A stretch of 64,000 nucleotides of DNA from Chromobacterium aquaticum (lineage in GTDB: Bacteria; Pseudomonadota; Gammaproteobacteria; Burkholderiales; Chromobacteriaceae). The DNA lies in NCBI RefSeq assembly GCF_021129195.1, contig NZ_JAJOHW010000082.1, forward strand, positions 1-64,000, given 5' to 3'. Position numbers and translations under genes: made by a program. The notes below the pieces were generated by a model. It made no database searches. It was not told where the DNA came from and saw nothing but the letters and a program-made list of their open reading frames with translations. The stretch's first letter is position 1, and every line of letters begins with the position of its first letter. Positions 56,617 to 64,000 of this stretch are shown here, in pieces.

Positions 56617-57399
56617 TTATTGCTGGATTTGCGCCTTGGCCTTGAGGTCGGCGATCAGCTTTTCCACGCGGCCGCCCATGATGCGCTGGGTCAGCTGCGG
56701 ACGGATGTCGTCCAGCGCCGGCACATTGCGCTGCACGCGGGCGTCGTCCAGCTTGATCACGTGCCAGCCGAACTCGGTTTTCACCGGCTTGGCGGTCACT
56801 TCGCCCTTGGACAGCTTGGTCATGGCCTGGGAGAACGGCGCCACGAAGGTGCCGGCTTCCTGCCAGTCCAGATCGCCGCCCTTGTCCTTGCTGCCCGGAT
56901 CCTGCGATTTTTCCTTGGCCAGCTTGTCGAAGGCCTTGCCCTTCTTCAGCGCTTCGATCACCGCCTTGGCTTCGGCCTCGGTCTTCACCAGGATGTGGCG
57001 CGCGTGGTATTGCTTGGTTTCCGGCACGCTGGCCACCAGCTTGTCGTATTCGGCCTTCAGGTCGGCGTCGCTGACCGGATTGGACTTTTCATAGTCCTTG
57101 ATCAGGCGGTTGGCCAATGCCATCGCTTGCATATTGGCCAGTTCGGCGGTGAATTCCGGCGACTTGTCCAGGCCCTTCTTCACGGCTTCCTGGCGCAGCA
57201 CTTCGGCGGTGACCAGTTGATCCTTGACCATGTCGCGCGCTTGCGGGTTGGCCGGCTGGCCTTGGGCTTCCATCATCTTGACCACGGCGTCGATGCGGGC
57301 GTCGGAGATGGCCTGGCCGTTGACGACCGGGCCGGCAACCACGATGGCGCTGCCGGCGAAGGCGGCAACGAGGGCGCTGGTCAGCAGGAGTTTACGCAT
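56617..57399 (-). CDS. Periplasmic parvulin-type peptidyl-prolyl isomerase 1
   Basis: 260 residues. The signal peptide (MRKLLLTSALVAAFAGSA) is followed by a helical SurA-N-like chaperone part and a rotamase domain with YHARHILVKTEAEA (about residues 134-147) and FGWHVIKL. It assists folding of exported proteins. It is cotranscribed with a paralogue 26 bases upstream. Confidence 0.93.
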   Translation of the reverse strand: MRKLLLTSALVAAFAGSAIVVAGPVVNGQAISDARIDAVVKMMEAQGQPANPQARDMVKDQLVTAEVLRQEAVKKGLDKSPEFTAELANMQAMALANRLIKDYEKSNPVSDADLKAEYDKLVASVPETKQYHARHILVKTEAEAKAVIEALKKGKAFDKLAKEKSQDPGSKDKGGDLDWQEAGTFVAPFSQAMTKLSKGEVTAKPVKTEFGWHVIKLDDARVQRNVPALDDIRPQLTQRIMGGRVEKLIADLKAKAQIQQ

Positions 57400-57425
57400 A
57401 TTCTTAGGTGTCCTGAAGGTTTGGT

Positions 57426-58214
57426 TTATTGGATCTTGGCCTTGGCGCGCAGGTCTTCCACTGCCTTGGCGATGGCTTCTTCTTGCAGTTGGCGGCCGAT
57501 TTGCGGCTTGGCCTCATCCAGCGACGGAAGCTTGGCGTCACGAATGTCTTCCACCTTGAACACATGCCAGCCCAGCGGGGACTGGTAGGGCTTGCCGCTG
57601 GTCTGACCCTTGCGGATGTCCTTCAGCGCGGCGGCCAGCGGCGGATCCATGCGGTTGAGGTTGCCCCAGCCCATTTCGCCGTTGCTCTGCTTGGCGTTGG
57701 GGTCGATGGAACGGGTGCGCACCAGGTCGTCGAACTTGGCGCCTTTTTTCAGGTCGGCAATCACTTTCTGCGCGTCGGCCTCGCTCTTCAGCGTGATCTG
57801 GCGCGCGTGGATTTCCTTGCTGCCGGATTGCTGGGCGGCCAGCTTGTCGTAGACGTCCTTGATCTGGGCGTCGGTCACCGGCGCCTGTTTGGCGATGTCG
57901 GCGAACAGCGCTTCGCGCAGCATTTCATTGCGGATGTCGTCCAGGCGCTGGGCGAACAGCGGCTGCTTGTCCAGCTGGCGCTTGCGCGCTTCCTGCAGAA
58001 TCACTTCGCGGGTGATCAGCGAGTTCTTCAGTTGCTCGCGCAGTTCCGGATTGTCCTGGGCCTTGCCGCCGCTGCTTTGCACCACGTTGGCGACGGCGGT
58101 GTCCAGTTCTTTCTTGTCGATGGCGGCGCCGTTGACCACGGCGATGGATTCCGCGGCGGCGGGCAGGGCGATGCTGGCGGCCAGCACGACGGCGGCGATG
58201 CGGGAAAGCTTCAT
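57426..58214 (-). CDS. Periplasmic parvulin-type peptidyl-prolyl isomerase 2
   Basis: 262 residues, similar in layout to the downstream paralogue (AVVNGAAIDKKELD at start, IHARQITLKSEADA and LGWHVFKVEDIRDA in the rotamase domain). The signal peptide is MKLSRIAAVVLAASIALPAAA. The start at 58214 follows AAGGA; an 8-residue upstream extension is not needed. Tandem duplication is inferred. Confidence 0.93.
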   Translation of the reverse strand: MKLSRIAAVVLAASIALPAAAESIAVVNGAAIDKKELDTAVANVVQSSGGKAQDNPELREQLKNSLITREVILQEARKRQLDKQPLFAQRLDDIRNEMLREALFADIAKQAPVTDAQIKDVYDKLAAQQSGSKEIHARQITLKSEADAQKVIADLKKGAKFDDLVRTRSIDPNAKQSNGEMGWGNLNRMDPPLAAALKDIRKGQTSGKPYQSPLGWHVFKVEDIRDAKLPSLDEAKPQIGRQLQEEAIAKAVEDLRAKAKIQ

Positions 58215-58239
58215 GGGGTTGTCCTTCTTTGGAATCAAG

Positions 58240-58506
58240 TCAGATTTCTTCAGGCGTGAACGCTTTGATGGCCAGCGCGTGCACCTTGGTTTGCATCAAG
58301 CTGCCCAGGGCCTCATAGATCAGCCGGTGGCGATGCACGCGGCCCAATCCTTGAAAGCGGGCGCTGACAATGGTTAGCGTGTAATGTCCGCCGCCGTCGC
58401 GCGCGCCGACGTGGCCGGCGTGCAGCGCGCTGTCGTCCTGGATGTCCAGGTGTTCCGGCTCCAGCGCCTGCAAGGCGGCGTTCAAGAGTTCCAGCGTGGT
58501 GCTCAT
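58240..58506 (-). CDS. BolA family protein
   Basis: 88 residues. The BolA/IbaG fold is seen in [23 protein letters not shown] and the conserved His-Arg (RHRLIYEAL), with [13 protein letters not shown] at the end. Family members bind glutaredoxin and iron-sulfur clusters. It overlaps the YciI gene by 4 bases. Confidence 0.93.
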   Translation of the reverse strand: MSTTLELLNAALQALEPEHLDIQDDSALHAGHVGARDGGGHYTLTIVSARFQGLGRVHRHRLIYEALGSLMQTKVHALAIKAFTPEEI

Positions 58507-58805
58507 TGCGGAAACGCCTTGAGAAAGGGTTTGACGCTGACGCTGGCGTAGACGCCGGCCGCGATATAGGGGTCGGCGTCGGCCCAGGCCTGGGCGGCGT
58601 CCAGCGATTCGAACTCGGCGACGATCAGGCTGCCGCTGAAGCCGGCGGGGCCGGGATTGGCGCTGTCTATGGCCGGACAGGGGCCGGCCAGCACCAGGCG
58701 GCCTGCATCCTGCAGCGCCTGCAGCCGCGCCAGATGCGCGGGCCGCGCTGCCAGCCGGCGCGGCAGCGAGTCGGCGGTGTCCTGGCCGATGATGGCGTAA
58801 AGCAT
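58503..58805 (-). CDS. YciI family protein
   Basis: 100 residues with a dimeric ferredoxin-like fold; the YciI motif HLARLQAL and [18 protein letters not shown] is clear. The His-Asp pair typical of the family is present (His24, Asp78 region). Its start overlaps the yciB stop by one base, and its end the bolA gene by 4 bases. Confidence 0.93.
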   Translation of the reverse strand: MLYAIIGQDTADSLPRRLAARPAHLARLQALQDAGRLVLAGPCPAIDSANPGPAGFSGSLIVAEFESLDAAQAWADADPYIAAGVYASVSVKPFLKAFPQ

Positions 58806-59338
58806 TATTTCTTTTCCTCAATGTATTTGGCGAGGAACAGGCTTTGTGCGATGACGAAGGCCAGCATCAGGCCCAGGCCGCCAAACAGTTTGAAATTGAC
58901 CCAGACGTCTTCGCTGAAACGGTAGGCGACGAACAGATTGAGCGCGCCCATGAAGGCGAAGAAGCCGGTCCAGGCCCAGGTCAGCTTGCGCCATACCGGC
59001 GCCGGCAGCTGCAGCTGCTGACCCATCATCAGTTTCAGGCCGTTCTTGCCGAGGAAGTCGCTGATCAGCAGGCCGGCGCCCATCACCCAGTACAGCACCG
59101 TGGGTTTCCACATGATGAAGTGCTTGTCGTGCAGCAGCAGGGTGGCGCCGCCCAGCACCACGATCAGGCCCAGGCTGACCCATTGCATGGTGTCCACCTT
59201 GCGGTGGCGCAGCCAGGTCCAGCCCACCAGCAAGGTGGTGGCGGCGATGGCGACGCCGGTGGCGATGAACATGTCGCGGCTCAGCCAGTAGGTGGCGAAG
59301 AACAGGACGACGGGGAACAGGTCGGTGAAGAATTTCAT
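58805..59338 (-). CDS. yciB: Inner membrane septation protein YciB (IspZ)
   Basis: 177 residues, five membrane helices; the [20 protein letters not shown] opening and the KPTVLYW and [14 protein letters not shown] motifs are typical. It acts in cell envelope and septum upkeep. The start at 59338 follows the family start; 15 further residues upstream are not used. It heads the yciB-yciI-bolA operon with overlapping ends. Confidence 0.95.
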   Translation of the reverse strand: MKFFTDLFPVVLFFATYWLSRDMFIATGVAIAATTLLVGWTWLRHRKVDTMQWVSLGLIVVLGGATLLLHDKHFIMWKPTVLYWVMGAGLLISDFLGKNGLKLMMGQQLQLPAPVWRKLTWAWTGFFAFMGALNLFVAYRFSEDVWVNFKLFGGLGLMLAFVIAQSLFLAKYIEEKK

Positions 59339-59397
59339 GCGGACGATTATGAGGGCGGCCCGGCCGATATTCAAGCCGGGCAAGGATTAAGAAGGGA

Positions 59398-60342
59398 TTA
59401 GCGCTGGGTCTGCTTGACCACGCTCATCGCGCTGGCCACCAGCGAGCCGACATCGGCGACATTGGCCGGCAGTATGATGGTGTTGTTTTCCTTGGCCAAT
59501 TTGCCGAAGGCGGCCACGTATTGCTCGGCCACTTTCAGGTTGACCGCCTCCAGGCCGCCCTCGGTGTGGATGGAGCTGGCCACGCGTTTGATCGCGTCGG
59601 CGGTGGCGTCGGCCACCAGGCGCAGCGCCTCGGCCTCGCCCAGCGCCTTGTTGATGGCGGCCTGCTTGTCGCCTTCGGAATTGTTGATGGTGGCCTGCAT
59701 CTCGCCCTGGGATTTCTGGATCGCCGCTTCGCGCGCGCCGTTGGCCAGGTTGATCTGCTCCATCTTCAAGCCTTCGGATTGAGCGATGCGCGCGCGCTTT
59801 TCCCGCTCCGCGGTGATCTGCGCCTGCATCGCGTGCAGGATGTCCTGCGGCGGCACCAGGTCCTTGATCTCGTAGCGCAGCACTTTGACGCCCCAGTTGA
59901 TCGCGGCCTCGTCCAGCGCCGCCACCACGGTCTGGTTGATCTCGTCGCGCTCTTCAAAGGTCTTGTCCAGCTCCATCTTGCCGATCACCGAGCGCAGCGT
60001 GGTCTGCGACAGCTGGGTGATGGCGATGATGAAGTTGCTGGTGCCGTAGGAGGCGCGCTGGGCGTCGGTGACCTGGAAGTAGAGGATGCCGTCCACTTTC
60101 AACTGGGTATTGTCGCGGGTGATGCAGACCTGGCTGGGCACGTCCAGCGGCACTTCCTTCAGGCTGTGCTTGTAGGCGATGCGGTCGATGAAGGGAATGA
60201 TGATGTTGAGGCCGGGCGCCAGGGTGCCGTGATAGCGGCCGAGGCGCTCGACGATGTAGGCGTTCTGCTGCGGCACCACCGCCAGCGATTTGAACACGAA
60301 GACGATGACGGCGGCGAGCAGGATCAGGGGCAGGAGTTCCAT
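59398..60342 (-). CDS. SPFH/stomatin-family membrane protein (QmcA-like)
   Basis: 314 residues. A single N-terminal helix is followed by the SPFH domain (VPQQNAYIVERLGRYHGTL near 23-41; DRIAYKHSLKEVPLDVPSQ) and a long coiled coil rich in Glu/Ala (IAQSEGLKMEQINLANGARE). It forms membrane microdomain assemblies and partners the NfeD protein encoded just upstream on the same strand. Confidence 0.95.
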   Translation of the reverse strand: MELLPLILLAAVIVFVFKSLAVVPQQNAYIVERLGRYHGTLAPGLNIIIPFIDRIAYKHSLKEVPLDVPSQVCITRDNTQLKVDGILYFQVTDAQRASYGTSNFIIAITQLSQTTLRSVIGKMELDKTFEERDEINQTVVAALDEAAINWGVKVLRYEIKDLVPPQDILHAMQAQITAEREKRARIAQSEGLKMEQINLANGAREAAIQKSQGEMQATINNSEGDKQAAINKALGEAEALRLVADATADAIKRVASSIHTEGGLEAVNLKVAEQYVAAFGKLAKENNTIILPANVADVGSLVASAMSVVKQTQR

Positions 60343-60350
60343 GGGTCTTG

Positions 60351-60782
60351 TTATTCCGGTTGGGTTGAACTGATTTTGAGCAGATTGCCGTCGCGGCCGA
60401 CGATGTAGGCGGTGGCGCCGGCTTCCAGGCTTACGCCGTCCACCGTCGCCGCGTCCCAGGCGGCGCCGCGGTATTGCACGCGGGCATGGCCGGAAGCGGC
60501 GGCATGGAGGATTTGCACCGGCTGGCCCAGGTCCGGGTCGTCGGCGCGCGGCTGGCTGGGGGAGGCTGGATGGCGGCGCTTGTAGCCGTAAACCAGCGCC
60601 ACGCCGGCCACGCCGGCAAGGCTGGCGATCACGTATTGGCTGGCTTCGGCGGCGCCGAGCCAGGCGGCAGTGCCGCCGCAGAGCATGGCGACGGCGACGA
60701 CCAGCAGGTAGAAGGTGCCGGAGAAGAACTCGGCGATCAGCGCGATCAGCGCGCTGGCGATCCAGATGGCGGTTAGCGGCAA
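60351..60782 (-). CDS. NfeD family membrane protein
   Basis: 143 residues. Two or three N-terminal membrane helices precede a C-terminal OB-fold (VQYRGAAWDAATVDG, GATAYIVGRDGNLLKI). NfeD proteins pair with SPFH proteins; the two genes are 8 bases apart here. Confidence 0.95.
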   Translation of the reverse strand: MPLTAIWIASALIALIAEFFSGTFYLLVVAVAMLCGGTAAWLGAAEASQYVIASLAGVAGVALVYGYKRRHPASPSQPRADDPDLGQPVQILHAAASGHARVQYRGAAWDAATVDGVSLEAGATAYIVGRDGNLLKISSTQPE

Positions 60783-60874
60783 GTCGATGACCTTGTCAAA
60801 TTGATGCGCACATTTTCATGCCATCGCCGCTGAATGACAAGCGCGCGGGTGCGTTCTCTCAAGCGGGCGGGCGT

Positions 60875-61003
60875 TTAAACATGATCCTTGTCCGGCAGAT
60901 AATGGGACAGGCGAGCCTCTTCCTCATCATCCAGCCAGAATTTGTCCAGCATTACCCAGACCACGGCAAGCAGCGAAACCAGTACGACGAGCAGAGCGAT
61001 CAT
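60875..61003 (-). CDS. Small single-helix membrane protein (42 residues)
   Basis: 42 residues: one N-terminal membrane helix (MIALLVVLVSLLAVVWVML), then an acidic tail (WLDDEEEARLSHYLPDKD). GAGGAG lies 8-9 bases before the ATG. Codon use fits neighbouring genes. It is 92 bases upstream of nfeD on the same strand. Function unknown. Confidence 0.7.
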   Translation of the reverse strand: MIALLVVLVSLLAVVWVMLDKFWLDDEEEARLSHYLPDKDHV

Positions 61004-61121
61004 GGCTTGGACTCCTCATCAAGGTGAATAAGGCGCGTTCCCATTTCCATTGTAGTGCCTGCCCCGGTGCTTTGCCGGCGATGGGTTACAATCCATCACC
61101 TCAGACAAGCCGAGGGGCGGA

Positions 61122-61709
61122 ATGTTCCAGTTGCAAGCAGCGGCGCAGGCCGAAATCGAAATCAAGAAGAGCCGTTTCATCGGCATCGTGCAGCCGGTGA
61201 GCAGCCGGGAAGAGGCGCTGGCGCGGCTGGCGGAGATCCGCGCGCAATGGCCGGACGCGCGGCATTACTGTGCGGTGCTGCTGTGCGGCGCGGATTCCAT
61301 GCTGGACGACGACGGCGAGCCGTCCGGCACCGCGGCGCGACCGATGTACAACGTGTTGCGGCATAAGGACGTTTGCGATGTGCTGGCGGTGGTGGTCCGG
61401 TATTTCGGCGGAATTAAATTGGGTGCGGGCGGCTTGGTCAGAGCCTACACTCAAGCTGTCAATGCCGCGATGGACATGGCCAGCCTGACGGCGATGGTGG
61501 CGCGCGGCGATTACGCGGCGACGGTGGATTTCGCCGGCGAGGCGCGGCTGCGCCACTTGTGCCAAGAACTGGGCGTGCCGGTATCGACGCCCGTTTACGG
61601 CGAGCGGGTGAGCTTGACGCTGAGCCTGCCGCTCGCCGAGGCCGAGGCCTTGCTGGCGGCGTTGACGGACGGGATGGCCGGCGCGCTGGAGGTGTCGCCG
61701 GTCGACTGA
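61122..61709 (+). CDS. yigZ: YigZ/IMPACT family protein
   Basis: 195 residues. The UPF0029 N-domain has KKSRFIGIVQPV, DDDGEPSGTAARPMYN and VVVRYFGGIKLGAGGLVRAY; a C-terminal ferredoxin-like domain follows. Function in bacteria is uncertain; eukaryotic IMPACT inhibits GCN2. Standard length. Confidence 0.95.
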   Translation: MFQLQAAAQAEIEIKKSRFIGIVQPVSSREEALARLAEIRAQWPDARHYCAVLLCGADSMLDDDGEPSGTAARPMYNVLRHKDVCDVLAVVVRYFGGIKLGAGGLVRAYTQAVNAAMDMASLTAMVARGDYAATVDFAGEARLRHLCQELGVPVSTPVYGERVSLTLSLPLAEAEALLAALTDGMAGALEVSPVD

Positions 61710-61768
61710 GGCGCCGTACGGCGCGGGCGGGGCCGCGCCGGCCCTTCATAAAGGGAGAGAGGGAACTC

Positions 61769-62698
61769 ATGTCGCAACAGCAATATCGCCTGGTGACGCG
61801 CAGCGATTTCGACGGACTGGTGTGCGCGGTGCTGCTCAACGAACTGAATATGATCAAGGAGATCAAGTTCGCTCACCCCAAGGACATGCAGGACGGCAAG
61901 GTGGAAATCACCGAGAACGACATCACCACCAACCTGCCTTACGTGGCGGCGGCGCATCTGGTCATCGACCACCATCTTTCCGAAACCCTGCGCAATTCCA
62001 GCGCGGACAATTATGTGATCGATCCCAAGGCGCCGTCGGCGGCGCGGGTGGTGTTCAACCACTTCGGCGGCAAGCAGGCGTTTCCCAATATCAGCGACGA
62101 GATGATGGAGGCGGTGGACAAGGCGGATTCCGCCCAGTATTCGCTACAGGAAGTGCTGCACCCGTCCGGCTGGGTATTGCTCAATTATCTGATGGACGCG
62201 CGCACCGGCCTGGGGCGCTTCAAGGAGTTCCGCGTCAGCAATTACCAACTGATGTTGGACCTGATCCGTTATTGCCGCGACCACGGCATAGACGAGATCC
62301 TGGCCTTGCCCGATGTGCAGGAGCGGGTGGACTTGTACCGCCAGCACGAGGCGCTGGCCAAGGAGCAGATCCGGCGCTGTTCCCGCGTCTACGGCAATCT
62401 GGTGGTGTTGAACCTGCTGCATGAGGACGTGATCCATCCCACCAACCGCTTCATGATTTACGCGCTGTTCCCGGACTGCAATATCTCCATCCACCAGCTA
62501 TGGGGCGTCAATCGGCAGAACACGGTGTTCGCGGTGGGCAAGTCCATCATCAACCGCAGCTCGCGCACCAATGTCGGCGCGCTGATGCTGCAGTACGGCG
62601 GCGGCGGCCACGAGGCGGCCGGCACCTGCCAGGCGGGCAACGACCAGGCCGAAGATGTGCGCGATGAACTGGTCGCGCGCATCCGCGGCCACGGTTGA
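61769..62698 (+). CDS. DHH/DHHA1 family phosphoesterase
   Basis: 309 residues. The N-terminal motif is RSDFDGLV, followed by the DHH motif in VIDHHLS (about residue 70), and the C-terminal DHHA1 motif GGGGHEAAGTC. Family members are manganese-dependent phosphoesterases such as nanoRNases, pAp phosphatases or exopolyphosphatases. The first ATG after AGAGAGGGA is used; the open frame upstream overlaps yigZ and is rejected. The stop codon TGA is the left edge of a repeat copy. Confidence 0.92.
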   Translation: MSQQQYRLVTRSDFDGLVCAVLLNELNMIKEIKFAHPKDMQDGKVEITENDITTNLPYVAAAHLVIDHHLSETLRNSSADNYVIDPKAPSAARVVFNHFGGKQAFPNISDEMMEAVDKADSAQYSLQEVLHPSGWVLLNYLMDARTGLGRFKEFRVSNYQLMLDLIRYCRDHGIDEILALPDVQERVDLYRQHEALAKEQIRRCSRVYGNLVVLNLLHEDVIHPTNRFMIYALFPDCNISIHQLWGVNRQNTVFAVGKSIINRSSRTNVGALMLQYGGGGHEAAGTCQAGNDQAEDVRDELVARIRGHG

Positions 62699-62794
62699 GA
62701 GCCGATTAACGATCGCGCGGATTAAGGCGTGACAAGGCGGCGCGGCTGAACTCGCCGTGTCGCGCCTCATCACGCGCAGCAGGTTGTCGCTCAG
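62696..62794 (-). repeat. Intergenic repeat, copy 14 (diverged)
   Basis: Left end TGAGAGCCGATTAACGATCG, right end GCGCAGCAGGTTGTCGCTCAG, with a short core. Both edges are stop codons: that of the DHH gene at left and that of the HAD gene at right. Confidence 0.65.
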
Positions 62795-63453
62795 GCCAGC
62801 TGTTGCAGCACTTCCAGCGCCTGGTGCAGGTCCTGGCATACCGCCAGCGCGTGATGGGTCTGGTCCGCCGGCGGCGTCACCAGGTCCGGCACCAGGATCA
62901 CCCGCATGCCGGCGGCGACGCCGGCGTGCAGGCCGTAGACCGAATCCTCCAGCACCACGCAGCGCAGCGGATCGACGCCCAGCTTGCGCGCGGCGGCGAG
63001 GTAGACGTCCGGAGCCGGCTTGGTATGGGCGACTTCGTCGCCGGCCACCACGGTATCGAAATAAGACGCGAGCCCGGTGCGGCCCAGCTTGATGTCCGCC
63101 AGCTGGCGCTGGGTGGAGGTGGCCACCGCGCGCGGCAGGTTTTGTTCGCGCACCCAGTCCAGCAGCGCCTCGATGCCGCGCTTCAGCGGAATCTCCTCAT
63201 GCTCCAGCATCTGCCAGTAATGCCGGCGGCCCACGTTTTGCAGCGCGACGGCGTGGTCCTGGCTGCCCAGCCTTTCACTGAGGAATTCGGTGCAGCGGCG
63301 CATGGACAGGCCCACCATGTCCAGCAGCAATTGATCGCTGAGCGTCATGTCCAGCTCGTCGGCGGCGCGGCGCCAGGACTCCATCGAAATTCTCTCGGTG
63401 TCTATCATCAGGCCATCCATGTCGAACAAGATGGCGTCATAGTTTTGCGGCAT
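62791..63453 (-). CDS. HAD family phosphatase (beta-phosphoglucomutase-like)
   Basis: 220 residues. HAD motif I is LFDMDGLMIDTE (about residues 8-19), motif II lies in VATSTQRQ, and motif III/IV in KPAPDVYL and VLEDSVYG. A helical cap sits after motif I. It removes phosphate from a small sugar phosphate or similar. The start at 63453 follows AGGAGT; a 27-residue extension is not supported. Divergent from a ParA-like gene. Confidence 0.94.
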   Translation of the reverse strand: MPQNYDAILFDMDGLMIDTERISMESWRRAADELDMTLSDQLLLDMVGLSMRRCTEFLSERLGSQDHAVALQNVGRRHYWQMLEHEEIPLKRGIEALLDWVREQNLPRAVATSTQRQLADIKLGRTGLASYFDTVVAGDEVAHTKPAPDVYLAAARKLGVDPLRCVVLEDSVYGLHAGVAAGMRVILVPDLVTPPADQTHHALAVCQDLHQALEVLQQLA

Positions 63454-63557
63454 GAGGACTCCTTTTCCGGGCTTCGACCTTACGCCAGATGGCCCGGCTG
63501 CGGCAAGCACTTCCCCTCTGGTATAGTGGGCCATCGCAAACGGCAGAGGAGGCGGAT

Positions 63558-64000
63558 GTGCAATCGGTATTGGTGGCCAATCCCAAGGGCGGCAGCGGCA
63601 AATCGACGCTGGCGACCAATCTGGCCGGCTATTACGCCGCGCGCGGCAAACGGGTGATGCTGGGCGATGTGGACCGGCAGCAGTCGTCGCTGGGCTGGCT
63701 GGCGCAACGCGATGCGGCGCTGCCTTCCATCGCCGGCTGGGAAGTCAAGGCCGGCGAGGCGGCGCGGCCGCCCAAGGGCACCGAGGTGGTGGTGCTGGAC
63801 AGCGCCGCCGGCCTGCACGGCAAGAAGCTGGCGGCCCTGGTGTCCCGCGTCAGCCGTATCCTGGTGCCGATTCAACCTTCGCCGTTCGATATGTGGGCGA
63901 GCGAGGCCTTCTTCGAGCAATTGCTGGAAGAAAAGGCGATCCGCAAGAACAAGGCCTTCATGGCGGTGGTGGGCATGCGGGTGGACCCGCGCACCCGCTC
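63558..64000 (+). CDS. ParA-type ATPase (3' partial)
   Basis: 147 residues visible; it runs off the end of the window. The deviant Walker A motif is KGGSGKST (residues 10-17), followed by DVDRQQSSLGW (switch I region) and VVVLDSAAG (Walker B). Start: GTG at 63558, 5 bases after AGGAGG. An overlapping ATG two bases earlier is out of frame. It belongs to the short MinD/ParA-like ATPases; the partner gene, if any, lies beyond the window. Confidence 0.88.
   Translation, partial: MQSVLVANPKGGSGKSTLATNLAGYYAARGKRVMLGDVDRQQSSLGWLAQRDAALPSIAGWEVKAGEAARPPKGTEVVVLDSAAGLHGKKLAALVSRVSRILVPIQPSPFDMWASEAFFEQLLEEKAIRKNKAFMAVVGMRVDPRTR

Overview
The window looks like a chromosomal segment of a high-GC betaproteobacterium, most likely Chromobacterium or a close relative in the Neisseriales. 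The evidence is gene content (speA, valS, acnA/fumC, a YciB-YciI-BolA cluster, SPFH/NfeD), strong Shine-Dalgarno sites and a very GC-rich third codon position. The strong third-position bias also creates many long antisense open frames that are not genes. No rRNA, tRNA, CRISPR array or intact insertion sequence was recognised.

Layout. 1-12560: a catabolic island for an acyl-CoA substrate. It holds a CitE-like lyase, a DUF35 protein, a thiolase-fold protein without the nucleophilic Cys, an SDR, two MaoC-fold hydratase proteins, a Liv-type ABC importer, a CaiB CoA-transferase and a tandem-domain acyl-CoA dehydrogenase. The set resembles the toolkit used on alpha-methyl-branched side chains (FadE/MaoC/DUF35-Ltp). 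12731-13919: a yybP-ykoY type (Mn2+) riboswitch in front of a CaCA cation exchanger. 14210-21173: small secreted proteins, a class A beta-lactamase, astE, speA with a long structured leader, and two ricin-like beta-trefoil proteins. 21219-23545: a LysR regulator divergent from two PACE transporters and an SMR transporter, with a duplicated two-site operator. 23642-28936: two paralogous amidohydrolases and a REC-REC-GGDEF response regulator. 29054-31885: valS. 31935-33621: an AT-rich two-gene DUF262 + HEPN cassette, the best candidate for a defence or toxin system. 34057-46121: secreted and Sel1 proteins, an OYE reductase with its LysR regulator, a MarR regulator with tandem operators, a stefin-like cystatin, a DMT exporter, DsbB with a DUF5993 partner, small hypothetical proteins and a phage-repressor-like HTH protein. 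46349-56392: SRAP, fumC, acnA, a polyamine-type binding protein divergent from an APC permease, and a chemoreceptor. 56617-64000: two parvulin-type isomerases, BolA/YciI/YciB, SPFH/NfeD, a 42-residue membrane protein, YigZ, a DHH phosphoesterase, a HAD phosphatase and the start of a ParA-type ATPase.

A family of about 100-150 bp palindrome-ended repeats recurs between genes throughout the window. Two matched end types exist (GTTCAAAGTC and GTTTACGATC). The outermost bases of the copies supply the stop codons of eleven flanking genes. Together with the DUF262-HEPN pair, the riboswitch and the duplicated efflux operator, these repeats are the most interesting features here.
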